A DNA stretch of 9,728 nucleotides from Clostridia bacterium (GCA_017547975.1 JAFYNU010000066.1:1-9728); one strand, 5' to 3'; shown: positions 1-6,806, counted from the stretch's first letter. Translations and numbers: made by a program. The notes: generated by a model not told the origin, from the sequence alone.

Positions 1-1336
1 AATACTTCTGTTCGTCGGTAATGGCTTCCTCCGGGAAGAAGAAACCTTTGGGCAGGGATTCGCCCTTCTTCTTACGAAGCAGGGCTTCCAGGGTTCCCCA
101 ACCGGAACCCAGGTGGAAGATTTCTTCGGGATAGCACTTGCCCTGTGCGGCATATTTGCAATGGAGACCGTAAAGCTTGGCCGGGGAGACCCGGTCATGG
201 AGCTCGTGATCCAGATACTCGCAAGCCTTGTTCCAATCCCGGTCGTGGAGCTTTTCGGCGTCTCCGGTAAGACCGCCGAAGGCGGTGGTGAAGTCCCATT
301 CGGTGCCGGCGGGCATTTGGAGACCGTGACGCTGGGAACGGGCAATACCGGCCTGGATTTCAATGTAGGAACCGCCGCCCTCTTCCGAAAGATATTCCTT
401 CCATCTCCATCCGCCGGGACGGTCGCCCCAGCAGAAGATCTTCCGGTGATGCAGGCGGGAGGTGGATTTTTCAAAGGTAACGTCCCCATTTTCGTAAGCG
501 GCGGCTTCCCAGGGGGTCTTGACGTCGTCGGGAATCTGCACGAAGAAGTCGTTGGACACCTTCATGTTCAGGGTGTAGGAGTAATCCTTGGGACCGAAGG
601 CGGGCACGTAGGGCAGGGTGCCCATGGTCTGTTTGCCGGTTTCGGGATCGCCGTACATGGCACGGCTGCCGTTGAGAAGAACACGGGTGTTGGCGTCCTC
701 GGGCACGGCGGTGGTGCTCCACCAGTACATGGGGGAATCGTGGGGATTGTCGTTGACGATGCGCACGTAAACGTAAAGCTCCCGGCTGTCATCGGGAAGG
801 TGGAAGTCCACCTGCCAGAAAAGCTTCTTCTGGCGCTCAAATTCATAAATGCGGAAGAAGCTTTCGCCGTTGTCGGCGGTTACCAGTCCGCAGAACATGG
901 GGCTGCAGGTGGTGAAGGTGTGGCCCAACTGGCTGATATTCCATTCCACACCGCCCGAAAGCCAGGCATCCCGGATGGCCAGGTTGGCGGGCTGAATGAC
1001 GGGGTTACGGAATAAAAGCTCCTTCTCCCGGTCCTTGTCGTAAAGGGAGTAGAGTCTTCCGCCGTAATCGCACAGGATAATCGCCCTCAGATGGTCGTTT
1101 TCCAAAACGACAGCCCGCACGTTCTGCTTGGTGCGGTTTCGGTCATAGCGGTCCTGCATCAGGTAGGGAAGAACCCGGTTGCCGCCGCTGTATCCCAAAA
1201 GGTGGGCTTCTTCCGGGGTAAAGGTTTCATCATAGGGGATATCCAGGTCGGTTTTTTCCGAACGGAACACCGGCAGAGGGTTGACGCCGCCCAGGTTGGC
1301 CGAGGGCAGAACGATATCGGTATAGCGAATCTGCAT
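1..1336 (-). CDS. DUF5107 domain-containing protein, 3'-truncated by the window edge
   Basis: The reading frame starts at ATG 1336-1334 and stays open through position 2, giving 445 residues with no stop, so the C-terminal part is missing. Recognition rests on the run around residues 90-160: GGRLYSLYDKDREKELLFRN, then PANLAIRDAW, SGGVEWN and GHTFTTCSPMF, which I recognise as typical of DUF5107 proteins. In that family a beta-sandwich resembling galactose-mutarotase-like domains precedes TPR repeats, and full proteins are usually around 1000 residues. The function is not established; a role in carbohydrate metabolism or sensing is inferred from family context. No signal peptide is visible, so it is probably cytoplasmic. 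An AGAGGCG ribosome binding site precedes the start. The gene has its own promoter (1388-1416) downstream of the AraC-type regulator on the same strand. The family call is fairly secure; the function is not. Confidence 0.85.
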   Translation of the reverse strand, partial: MQIRYTDIVLPSANLGGVNPLPVFRSEKTDLDIPYDETFTPEEAHLLGYSGGNRVLPYLMQDRYDRNRTKQNVRAVVLENDHLRAIILCDYGGRLYSLYDKDREKELLFRNPVIQPANLAIRDAWLSGGVEWNISQLGHTFTTCSPMFCGLVTADNGESFFRIYEFERQKKLFWQVDFHLPDDSRELYVYVRIVNDNPHDSPMYWWSTTAVPEDANTRVLLNGSRAMYGDPETGKQTMGTLPYVPAFGPKDYSYTLNMKVSNDFFVQIPDDVKTPWEAAAYENGDVTFEKSTSRLHHRKIFCWGDRPGGWRWKEYLSEEGGGSYIEIQAGIARSQRHGLQMPAGTEWDFTTAFGGLTGDAEKLHDRDWNKACEYLDHELHDRVSPAKLYGLHCKYAAQGKCYPEEIFHLGSGWGTLEALLRKKKGESLPKGFFFPEEAITDEQKY

Positions 1337-1387
1337 AATAGACGCCTCTTTTCTTTCGGGAATAGGAGATGATGATTGTATGGTGTC

Positions 1388-1416
1388 AGTATACACGATT
1401 TGTGGGAAAAAGACAA
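1388..1416 (-). promoter_or_regulatory. Sigma-A promoter of the DUF5107 gene
   Basis: On the minus strand a TTGTCT -35 box (1416-1411) is separated by exactly 17 bp from a TATACT -10 box (1393-1388). Transcription would start near 1381, about 45 nt before the ATG at 1336. The box quality and spacing are good for a housekeeping-sigma promoter. Confidence 0.7.
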
Positions 1417-1422
1417 GAACCG

Positions 1423-1457
1423 ACGGGAAAATATTCGGATGAAACGGGAAAAAATAT
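1423..1457 (-). promoter_or_regulatory. Candidate AraC-type operator: two direct repeats 21 bp apart
   Basis: On the plus strand ACGGGAAAA begins at 1423 and again at 1444. Both copies run on into ATAT (1423-1434 and 1444-1457, the second with two extra A). The 21-bp period is two helical turns, and the proximal copy ends 6 bp from the -35 box of the DUF5107 promoter. AraC-family activators typically bind such tandem half-sites next to the -35. The regulator encoded directly upstream (1475-2305) is the obvious candidate binder; this is inference. Confidence 0.45.
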
Positions 1458-1474
1458 GAAAGAAAATGGCGGGA

Positions 1475-2305
1475 TCAGGACCTGCGGTGGGGGACCATAA
1501 AGAACTGCAGATTTTCGCGGTAGTGGGCAGGCGATATCCCGGTATGCTTTTTGAAGCAATGACCGAAGCTATATACGTCGGAAAAACCGCATTGTGCCGC
1601 AATTTCCCACATGGGTTTTGTGGTGTTGGTAAGAAGAATCCCCGCTTTTTCGATACGGAACTCCTGTAAAAAAGCGTAGGGCGTCCGATGGTAGACCCTG
1701 GCAAATGCCCGTCGAAAGCCACGCTCGCTCAATCCCGAAAGCGCCGCCGCGTCCGCAATCTTCAATTCGGAATCGGCACAATGGGACTTCATGTATTCCA
1801 CGGCTTTTTCCAATCGCTGTTTTTGCACGGCGTCCCGGGTTTCAACCTTCAACTCATCCAACAGCAAACCGATGATCTGTAAAACGATCCCGGTGCAGAT
1901 CAGATTGCTTCCGCCGCCTCTGGAGGTAAAGCAGTAAAGGGCCTGGGTAAAAAACGCCTGATACCGCTCTGCCGAATCGGTGGCACACAGTACGGGAAAG
2001 GGGAGGGTGGGCGTCGGCCGGGCGGAGTAACGGTCAAAGTGAAAATTGATGGCAACGTAAGAAACCTCCCGGCAGGAATATGCGCTGGAAACGTCAATCG
2101 ATCCCCGTGCAATATAGCCCACCTGGCCGGTTTCCACGATTTGCCATACACCCTCTCTTTGGTAGAGAAGGGTTCCGTTTGTGACAAGAAAAAGACTTTC
2201 GTGATTGCGGGGTCTTTCAAAAATACAAGGGGCATTATCCTGAAGCGAATCCCGGAAAACGATCACGTCTTCGGGACAATCAAAGTGATATTCACCCAAA
2301 AGCAT
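1475..2305 (-). CDS. AraC/XylS-family transcriptional regulator with N-terminal cupin-like domain
   Basis: The 276-residue product has the layout of sugar-responsive AraC regulators. Residues about 15-95 form a cupin-like sensing domain, and residues about 165-265 hold two helix-turn-helix units: the first at KIADAAALSGLSERGFRRAF (183-202), the second around EIAAQCGFSDVYSFGHCFKK (234-253). The family signature ends in TGISPAHYR. The start at ATG 2305 was chosen over an in-frame ATG 33 bp upstream because AGGAGG (2318-2313) sits 7 nt before it, and the upstream ATG would lie in the promoter palindrome. It lies between the DUF5107 gene (same strand) and the divergent SDR/glycyl-radical operon, so it probably controls one or both. 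Ligand-induced activation is typical of the family; the ligand cannot be read from sequence. Confidence 0.9.
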   Translation of the reverse strand: MLLGEYHFDCPEDVIVFRDSLQDNAPCIFERPRNHESLFLVTNGTLLYQREGVWQIVETGQVGYIARGSIDVSSAYSCREVSYVAINFHFDRYSARPTPTLPFPVLCATDSAERYQAFFTQALYCFTSRGGGSNLICTGIVLQIIGLLLDELKVETRDAVQKQRLEKAVEYMKSHCADSELKIADAAALSGLSERGFRRAFARVYHRTPYAFLQEFRIEKAGILLTNTTKPMWEIAAQCGFSDVYSFGHCFKKHTGISPAHYRENLQFFMVPHRRS

Positions 2306-2312
2306 AGGGTCA

Positions 2313-2318
2313 CCTCCT
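2313..2318 (-). promoter_or_regulatory. Ribosome binding site that fixes the AraC-family start
   Basis: AGGAGG on the minus strand, 7 nt before ATG 2305. This decides for the internal start rather than the longer in-frame reading beginning at 2338. Confidence 0.85.
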
Positions 2319-2336
2319 GATATACGATAGTATATC
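2319..2336. promoter_or_regulatory. Palindrome over the -10 box of the AraC-family gene, possible operator
   Basis: GATATAC (2319-2325) and GTATATC (2330-2336) are perfect 7-bp inverted arms around a 4-bp centre. The palindrome covers the TATACT -10 box and abuts the ribosome binding site. A protein bound here would block transcription of the regulator gene. Part of the symmetry may simply come from the TATACT box, so an operator role is tentative. Confidence 0.3.
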
Positions 2337-2357
2337 ACAACGGCGGGTGTGTGGCAA
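2329..2357 (-). promoter_or_regulatory. Sigma-A promoter of the AraC-family gene
   Basis: On the minus strand a TTGCCA -35 (2357-2352) is followed by a 17-bp spacer and an extended -10, TGA-TATACT (-10 box 2334-2329). The start site near 2322 gives a very short leader that contains the AGGAGG site. Confidence 0.75.
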
Positions 2358-2395
2358 GAATGACCGAATCAAACAAAAGCATGCCGCTGTAAACA

Positions 2396-2424
2396 TTTTC
2401 TTTTTCGTTGGGATGTGATAGGAT
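2396..2424 (+). promoter_or_regulatory. Weak, possibly activator-dependent promoter of the SDR/glycyl-radical operon
   Basis: TGTGA-TAGGAT (2414-2424) reads as an extended -10, and TTTTCT (2396-2401) lies at 17-bp spacing as a poor -35. Poor consensus would suit a promoter that needs an activator such as the divergent AraC-family protein. No clear 21-bp tandem repeat was found beside it. Confidence 0.35.
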
Positions 2425-2452
2425 AAAGCTGACGGATAAGGAGGTTTCTATT

Positions 2453-3196
2453 ATGACGTACAAGGATAAAAAAGCCATCGTCACCGGCGGCAGCCGCGGA
2501 ATCGGCTACGCCATTGCCGGGGCTCTTGTGAAAAAGGGATGTAAGGTGGTGATCACCGGACGAAACGGCGAAACGCTGAAGCAAGCTGCTGCTGAGCTGG
2601 GGGATGCCGTAATTCCAATGGTGTGGGACGCGGCAGAAATCGAAAGGGCCGATCAAAAGCTTCGGGAGGCAGTCGAATTGCTTGGCGGGCTGGATATTGT
2701 GGTGAACAACGCCGGCATTTTTGCCCAGCGCGGAGAATGGGGCAAGGAAACTCTTTTGCAAACTACGGTGGACGAATGGGAACGGGTCATGCGTACCAAT
2801 ACCAGCGCCCTGTTTTTCACCATGCAGGCGGCGGTCAATTACATGCGTCGGCACAACATCTGTGGGAACATTCTCAACGTCACCTCGGTAGCCGGGTATG
2901 AACCGGTATACGGTGCCTACGGCGCATCCAAAACGGCGGCCAGCGCGCTGACCAGGGGATGGGGCAAAATGTTTGCCGACGAAGGCATTACCATTAACGG
3001 TATCGCCCCCGGTCCGGTTGCTACCGAAATGAACAACTGGCACGAAGGGGACCCCATGGAACACGAACGGATTCCCTACGGACGGTTTGCCACCATTGAC
3101 GAGATTGCCGATCTGGCACTTTATCTGCTTTCCGACAGTGCCCGTATGGTCTGCGGGGAAACGGTGGTCCTGGACGGCGGGTATGCCATTCGATAG
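2453..3196 (+). CDS. Short-chain dehydrogenase/reductase (SDR), classical FabG-like type
   Basis: The 247-residue protein is a typical-length classical SDR with a Rossmann fold. It shows the cofactor glycine motif TGGSRGIG (11-18), the NNAG motif (85-88), a catalytic Asn at 116, Ser145, and the active-site pair Tyr156-x3-Lys160. PGPVATEM (186-193) is the usual post-active-site turn, and the C-terminus ends in LDGGYAIR. It should catalyse NAD(P)(H)-dependent interconversion of an alcohol and a ketone or aldehyde in the cytoplasm. The start at 2453 has AAGGAGG 8 nt upstream. The stop lies 16 bp before the glycyl radical enzyme gene, so the two are surely one operon. This suggests the SDR either makes that enzyme's substrate or reduces its product. 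The exact substrate, and whether NAD or NADP is preferred, cannot be told; a fatty-acid-synthesis FabG role is unlikely from context. Confidence 0.93.
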   Translation: MTYKDKKAIVTGGSRGIGYAIAGALVKKGCKVVITGRNGETLKQAAAELGDAVIPMVWDAAEIERADQKLREAVELLGGLDIVVNNAGIFAQRGEWGKETLLQTTVDEWERVMRTNTSALFFTMQAAVNYMRRHNICGNILNVTSVAGYEPVYGAYGASKTAASALTRGWGKMFADEGITINGIAPGPVATEMNNWHEGDPMEHERIPYGRFATIDEIADLALYLLSDSARMVCGETVVLDGGYAIR

Positions 3197-3212
3197 TGCA
3201 AGGAGAGACGGA

Positions 3213-5441
3213 ATGTACGATGCATTGCAAAAGGAACTGAAGTCCTTTTACGAAGGGCTTGATGAAACGGCGTATGAATTTAACCAACGCTGTTCCCGGG
3301 TATTGGAGGAACGGTTTGACCCCAACGCCTCCGCATACGATCAGAAGGCTGTTCAATACCAAACCATTGCCGAACTCTGTCAGCCTGTCCTTTTTGAAAA
3401 CTGCCGTTTTTATTACGAAACGGCAACCATGAACGCTTCCACCCAGGGGGAGGGGGAAAACGGTCGGTCTGCCAGAGCACCCCTTCATCCCGGCGGATGG
3501 CTGTACCGAAAAAACCGGCATCTGTTCATTGATCAGGATCCGGTTCTGTATGAAAATTCCAGGATCCCTTTTTACAGCTGGTGCGGGGAATACGGGGATT
3601 TTCGTTACCATTTTGCCTTTAACGTGGAAAAGGTGTTTCAATCCGGGCTTCGGGGACTTTACGAAAGGGCGGAAGCCCGCCTGCTCCGGGCGACGGAGGA
3701 GGAGCGTCTTTATCTGGAAAATACGATGACAGGGCTTTCTGCCATCCGGACCGTGTGCGAAAAATTTGCGGTGTTGGCGAAGGAAAAGCTTCTCCGGGCA
3801 CAAAGCGAAGAGGAAAGAATTCGGCTGAAGGTTATTGCCGAGGCGGCGGCCCGCACTCCCTGGGAGGTACCGCAAAATACGTATGAAGCGCTGAATGCCA
3901 TTCTGCTGCTAACCAAAGCTATTGCGGGTCTGGAGGGGGTCAATCTGACCGCCATGGGACGGTATGACCTGTTGCTTTATCCATTCTACGAAAAGGATAT
4001 TCAAACCGGCAGGTTTACCCGGGAGGAAATTTACAGCCTGATCTGTGAGTTTCTGATGGTGTTCAACTGTCATACCGACCACGACGAAAAGCACGTGGGA
4101 ACCCACAATTACGAATCCTACGTCTATACCTTGGGTGGATGTGACGAAAAGGGAGAACCGGTATGGAACGAATTGACCGAAATGTTCCTGCGGGCCCACC
4201 GGGAGCACAAACTGATCTTCCCCAAAATCAAGTGCCGTTACGGTAAAAATTCGCCCAAGGCATACCTGGACGCCATCAACGCCGACATTGTCAGGGGACG
4301 TACCTATATCCTTTACCAGAACGATGATGCCATGATTCCCGCTTTGCTCAAAGCCGGTATCGATTTGAAGGACGCCCGGAATTACTGTCTGCTGGGCTGT
4401 TGGGAACCGGTGGTAAACGAATCTACCAACGAGCATTGTGGATACGTCAATCTGATTCAGATCTTTGCGCATTCTCTGTATGGGGATTGGACCCATCCTG
4501 AATTGGTGATTCAACCCCTGGATGGAGCCAAAAGCTTTGACCAGGTTTATGAAATTACCATGGAGAATTTGGAACGTGTCCTTTCCCACAAGTGCCGTGC
4601 GGCATACCGCGGGCGAAAAATCTGGGATCGGGTGGATCCTTTGATGCTGATCTCTGCGGCATACGACTCCTGCATTGAAAACGGGAGGGACTATACCGCA
4701 GGGGGAACCAAATACCATTTGGACGAGGTGGTGGGGGCCGGCATTGTAAACCTGGCGGATTCCCTGCTTGCCATTCGGGAGCTTTGCTTTGAACGAAAGC
4801 TCTGTACCCTTTCCGAACTGATCCAGGCCCTCCGAAATAACTGGGAAGGCTGCGAGGCCCTTCGCAATGCGGCCCTGAAGTGCCGCCATTGGGGGGATGA
4901 AAGCGTAGAAAGCTGTGAATTGATGGCCGGAATATGCCACGATCTTTACCAAATTGCCGAAAAAATCCCGGTTCTTTACGGCGGCAGGGTCACTTTGGGG
5001 TATATGCTGTATCTGGAAATGCAACGCTGGTGTCCCTCCCTTCGTGCCACCCCCGACGGAAGACGCAACGGTGATTATTTTGAGCGCGGCTTCACACCCT
5101 CCCGGAATCACCCGGCACATGCGGCTACCTCGGTGATCAATTGCATGCGATGGGTGGATGGGTCGGAAATTGCGGCCAACAGTGTCATGAACGTGACACT
5201 GCCTTTGAAGGAGGAGCATCTGGACCTCTTAGGGGATTACGTTCGTTCCTCGGCAGAAAGCGGCATCGGTGCGTTTCAAATCAACTGTGTTTCCCGGGAA
5301 GAACTCCTGGCCGCCAGGAAGGATCCTCAGGCCCACCGGGATATCGTGGTACGGGTCTGCGGTTATTCTGCCCAGTTTGTGTCCCTTTCCGACGAGATCC
5401 AGACCGAATTTCTTTCCCGCAACTTTTACGAAGAATCATAA
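3213..5441 (+). CDS. Pyruvate-formate-lyase-like glycyl radical enzyme of unknown substrate
   Basis: This 742-residue protein has both hallmarks of a complete glycyl radical enzyme. The catalytic loop motif GCWEP places the thiyl Cys at 396 and a C-x-E glutamate at 398. The C-terminal radical motif RVCGYSAQF places the radical glycine at 717. The conserved block ATPDGR (611-616) lies between them, and ALLKAGIDLKDARNY precedes the Cys loop as usual. C-x-E is known from the dehydratase and C-X-lyase branches (glycerol or propanediol dehydratase, choline lyase, isethionate lyase), whereas true pyruvate formate-lyase has adjacent cysteines. Elimination chemistry is therefore favoured over thiolysis. 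AAGGAG (3200-3205), 7 nt before ATG 3213, fixes the start. The gene is cotranscribed with the SDR. No activating radical-SAM gene is present, so activation must come from elsewhere. Oddities: Trp inside the C-x-E motif and Cys next to the radical glycine. No targeting peptide for a microcompartment is evident at the N-terminus. Confidence 0.92.
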   Translation: MYDALQKELKSFYEGLDETAYEFNQRCSRVLEERFDPNASAYDQKAVQYQTIAELCQPVLFENCRFYYETATMNASTQGEGENGRSARAPLHPGGWLYRKNRHLFIDQDPVLYENSRIPFYSWCGEYGDFRYHFAFNVEKVFQSGLRGLYERAEARLLRATEEERLYLENTMTGLSAIRTVCEKFAVLAKEKLLRAQSEEERIRLKVIAEAAARTPWEVPQNTYEALNAILLLTKAIAGLEGVNLTAMGRYDLLLYPFYEKDIQTGRFTREEIYSLICEFLMVFNCHTDHDEKHVGTHNYESYVYTLGGCDEKGEPVWNELTEMFLRAHREHKLIFPKIKCRYGKNSPKAYLDAINADIVRGRTYILYQNDDAMIPALLKAGIDLKDARNYCLLGCWEPVVNESTNEHCGYVNLIQIFAHSLYGDWTHPELVIQPLDGAKSFDQVYEITMENLERVLSHKCRAAYRGRKIWDRVDPLMLISAAYDSCIENGRDYTAGGTKYHLDEVVGAGIVNLADSLLAIRELCFERKLCTLSELIQALRNNWEGCEALRNAALKCRHWGDESVESCELMAGICHDLYQIAEKIPVLYGGRVTLGYMLYLEMQRWCPSLRATPDGRRNGDYFERGFTPSRNHPAHAATSVINCMRWVDGSEIAANSVMNVTLPLKEEHLDLLGDYVRSSAESGIGAFQINCVSREELLAARKDPQAHRDIVVRVCGYSAQFVSLSDEIQTEFLSRNFYEES

Positions 5442-5444
5442 CAA

Positions 5445-5473
5445 AAGGAAGCAGACCGCAAGTCTGCTTCCTT
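5445..5473. terminator. Bidirectional intrinsic terminator between convergent genes
   Basis: The arms AAGGAAGCAGAC (5445-5456) and GTCTGCTTCCTT (5462-5473) form a perfect 12-bp stem with the 5-nt loop CGCAA. It begins 4 bp after the stop of the glycyl radical enzyme gene. The right arm overlaps the TAA of the convergent gene (5474-5472). The T-run is better on the minus strand (TTTTGTT) than on the plus strand (ATTCTT), but both genes end here. Confidence 0.85.
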
Positions 5474-5969
5474 ATTCTTGGTCGGGGATGTCGGCGGAGA
5501 AAAAGCCTTCCTCCAGCTCTTTTGCAATGGCATAATGGGAAAAGGGGACGTAAAAGCCTACCCGCTCCAGGGAGGGACCAATCTTTGCCGCAAGGCCGAT
5601 TCCCAACCGGTTCTTCGTAAGGAAGGGAATCTGGTTTTCACTAAAAACATCGGACAATGCGCCTGCCCATATGGATTCCGTTTCGGTCAGATAGCAATAG
5701 TCGTCCTCCTTCGGGGGACGGACGTGCCGATTGCCGCACAGAGGACACCGGTCGGAAGGCACCAACAGATTGCAATTGGAGCAAAAACCGGAAAGGTCCG
5801 GTTTTGCCGTTTCTTCCGGGGCGTACCGATCCAGATGTTCTTTCAATATTCGTTCCAGGGCGGTGGTCATCGATTGTCCGTTGTCTTCGGCATAACGTTC
5901 CAGCCGTTGGTGGAGCTTGCGATCGATGTAATAGTTAATGTGTCGTCCGTCCTTTTTCTTTCGTGGCAC
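5472..5969 (-). CDS. Ribbon-helix-helix / zinc-ribbon / DUF2007-like three-domain protein
   Basis: The 165-residue product starts with GTG at 5969, supported by AGGAGGG 6 nt upstream. Residues about 10-48 look like a CopG/Arc ribbon-helix-helix DNA-binding domain: beta strand HINYYI, then helices DRKLHQRLERYAEDN and SMTTALERILKEHLDRY. Residues 63-78 are a four-cysteine zinc ribbon (C63-x2-C66, C75-x2-C78). Residues about 90-156 resemble DUF2007, a small domain often paired with zinc ribbons in Firmicutes (pattern: hydrophobic strand, SIWAGALSDVFSENQIPF helix, then FYVPFSHYAIAKELEE). A cytoplasmic DNA-binding or sensing role is inferred; no target is known. It has its own promoter and faces away from the membrane-protein operon, which it might regulate. 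A RHH-less housekeeping zinc-ribbon/DUF2007 protein is the alternative reading if the N-terminal call is wrong. Confidence 0.75.
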   Translation of the reverse strand: MPRKKKDGRHINYYIDRKLHQRLERYAEDNGQSMTTALERILKEHLDRYAPEETAKPDLSGFCSNCNLLVPSDRCPLCGNRHVRPPKEDDYCYLTETESIWAGALSDVFSENQIPFLTKNRLGIGLAAKIGPSLERVGFYVPFSHYAIAKELEEGFFSADIPDQE

Positions 5970-5996
5970 AAAACACCCTCCTTTCTTCTTTTTAAC

Positions 5997-6025
5997 AGTA
6001 TATCACATCCACCCGGAAAGATCAA
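5997..6025 (-). promoter_or_regulatory. Sigma-A promoter of the RHH/zinc-ribbon gene
   Basis: On the minus strand TTGATC (6025-6020) is followed by a 17-bp spacer and an extended -10, TGA-TATACT (-10 box 6002-5997). The start near 5990 leaves a leader of about 20 nt containing the AGGAGGG site. Confidence 0.75.
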
Positions 6026-6088
6026 CATAATTCCACATGATATACCGGGCAGGATGCCATTCTTCGACAAAAGTGAGAAAACACCGCT

Positions 6089-6117
6089 TTACATCCCTTC
6101 TGTTTTTTGGTATGATA
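6089..6117 (+). promoter_or_regulatory. Sigma-A promoter of the membrane-protein/YkgJ operon
   Basis: TTTACA (6089-6094), a 17-bp spacer and TATGAT (6112-6117). The start near 6124 leaves a leader of about 80 nt. The leader contains a small hairpin, TCCCAA (6144-6149) with TTGGGA (6158-6163) and an 8-nt loop, to which I can assign no function. Confidence 0.7.
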
Positions 6118-6206
6118 TAGGGAGAAAGAAATCGATGCATATTTCCCAAAACGCCAGTTGGGACATGTGTTTGTCGCTGTAATATCCAAGGAAAGGAAAT
6201 TTATCC

Positions 6207-6806
6207 ATGGAAAATACCCTTAGAAAACAGGAGCTGACCGCCATACTCAGCCGAAACGGTGTGAAGTTAGACGAGGGATATATCCTTCGGGCCAAAGAAC
6301 TATATAACGCGGCCGCATCTGCGGCTTACGAAGCCGAACAGGTCCCGCTTTTTACAGAAGAGGAAGCGGAGGACGACATGGATGCTGCCTATGACGCCAG
6401 ACCCCGGGATACTACCCTGATCCGCATTTTGTTCCTGTCTTGTTTCGCGCTGGGACTGCTCTCCCTGCTTCTGCCCCTGCAACCCTTCCTAGCCCGCTCT
6501 CCCATTTGCGGTGCCTTCCTGGGACTTGGGGGAATCCTGCTTTTTGCCTATCTCCTGGGGGCGAAAAAACGGGAACGCCGGGCAACAGAATATCAAGCCA
6601 TTCTGGAAAAATACGGCGTGGATTCCCTGGACGATATCGAAGAGGTGCAGCAAAAGAACCAAACCGTCCACAACAAGGCCGCCGCGGCCATGGCAGATCT
6701 TTGCAATTTCATTCACTTCGCCGCTCCGGAGGCCAATACTCCCGGAGAATGTGCTTCTGCCATTCGCTATTACGACGCTTTGATCAAGGAGTATAACAGC
6801 CTGTGA
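6207..6806 (+). CDS. Uncharacterised membrane protein with two transmembrane helices
   Basis: I do not recognise a family for this 199-residue protein. Residues 1-68 are hydrophilic and acidic (for example the stretch TEEEAEDDMDAAYDARP). Two hydrophobic segments follow, about 71-92 (LIRILFLSCFALGLLSLLLP) and 97-118 (ending GGILLFAYLLG), with a very short loop containing one Cys. A basic stretch KKRERR (120-125) directly follows the second helix, which by the positive-inside rule puts both ends in the cytoplasm as a hairpin. Residues 126-199 look helical and may form a coiled coil around ILEKYGVDSLDDIEEVQQKN. There is no signal peptide. AAAGGAAA lies 7 nt before the ATG. Its stop overlaps the start of the YkgJ-type gene, so the two are translationally coupled and probably work together. 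Confidence 0.8.
   Translation: MENTLRKQELTAILSRNGVKLDEGYILRAKELYNAAASAAYEAEQVPLFTEEEAEDDMDAAYDARPRDTTLIRILFLSCFALGLLSLLLPLQPFLARSPICGAFLGLGGILLFAYLLGAKKRERRATEYQAILEKYGVDSLDDIEEVQQKNQTVHNKAAAAMADLCNFIHFAAPEANTPGECASAIRYYDALIKEYNSL

Noticed and set aside
113..1015. 300-codon plus-strand open frame opposite the DUF5107 gene
   Set aside because: The minus-strand frame is continuous over the whole stretch and matches DUF5107. The plus-strand product is a low-complexity Gly/Val-rich shadow.
2391..2410. AraC-type half-site similar to the 1423-1457 repeats upstream of the SDR gene
   Set aside because: ACATTTTC followed by TTTTTCG only loosely resembles the reverse complement of the repeat, and no second copy at 21 bp was found.
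3213..3260. N-terminal encapsulation peptide for a glycyl-radical microcompartment
   Set aside because: The N-terminus runs straight into the enzyme domain without a linker-separated amphipathic extension, and no shell-protein gene is present.
3909..5219. Very long open frame antisense to the glycyl radical enzyme gene (over 430 codons)
   Set aside because: The sense frame encodes a well-conserved enzyme with all motifs. The antisense product shows no recognisable motif or ribosome binding site; such frames arise from the codon bias of GC-rich genes.
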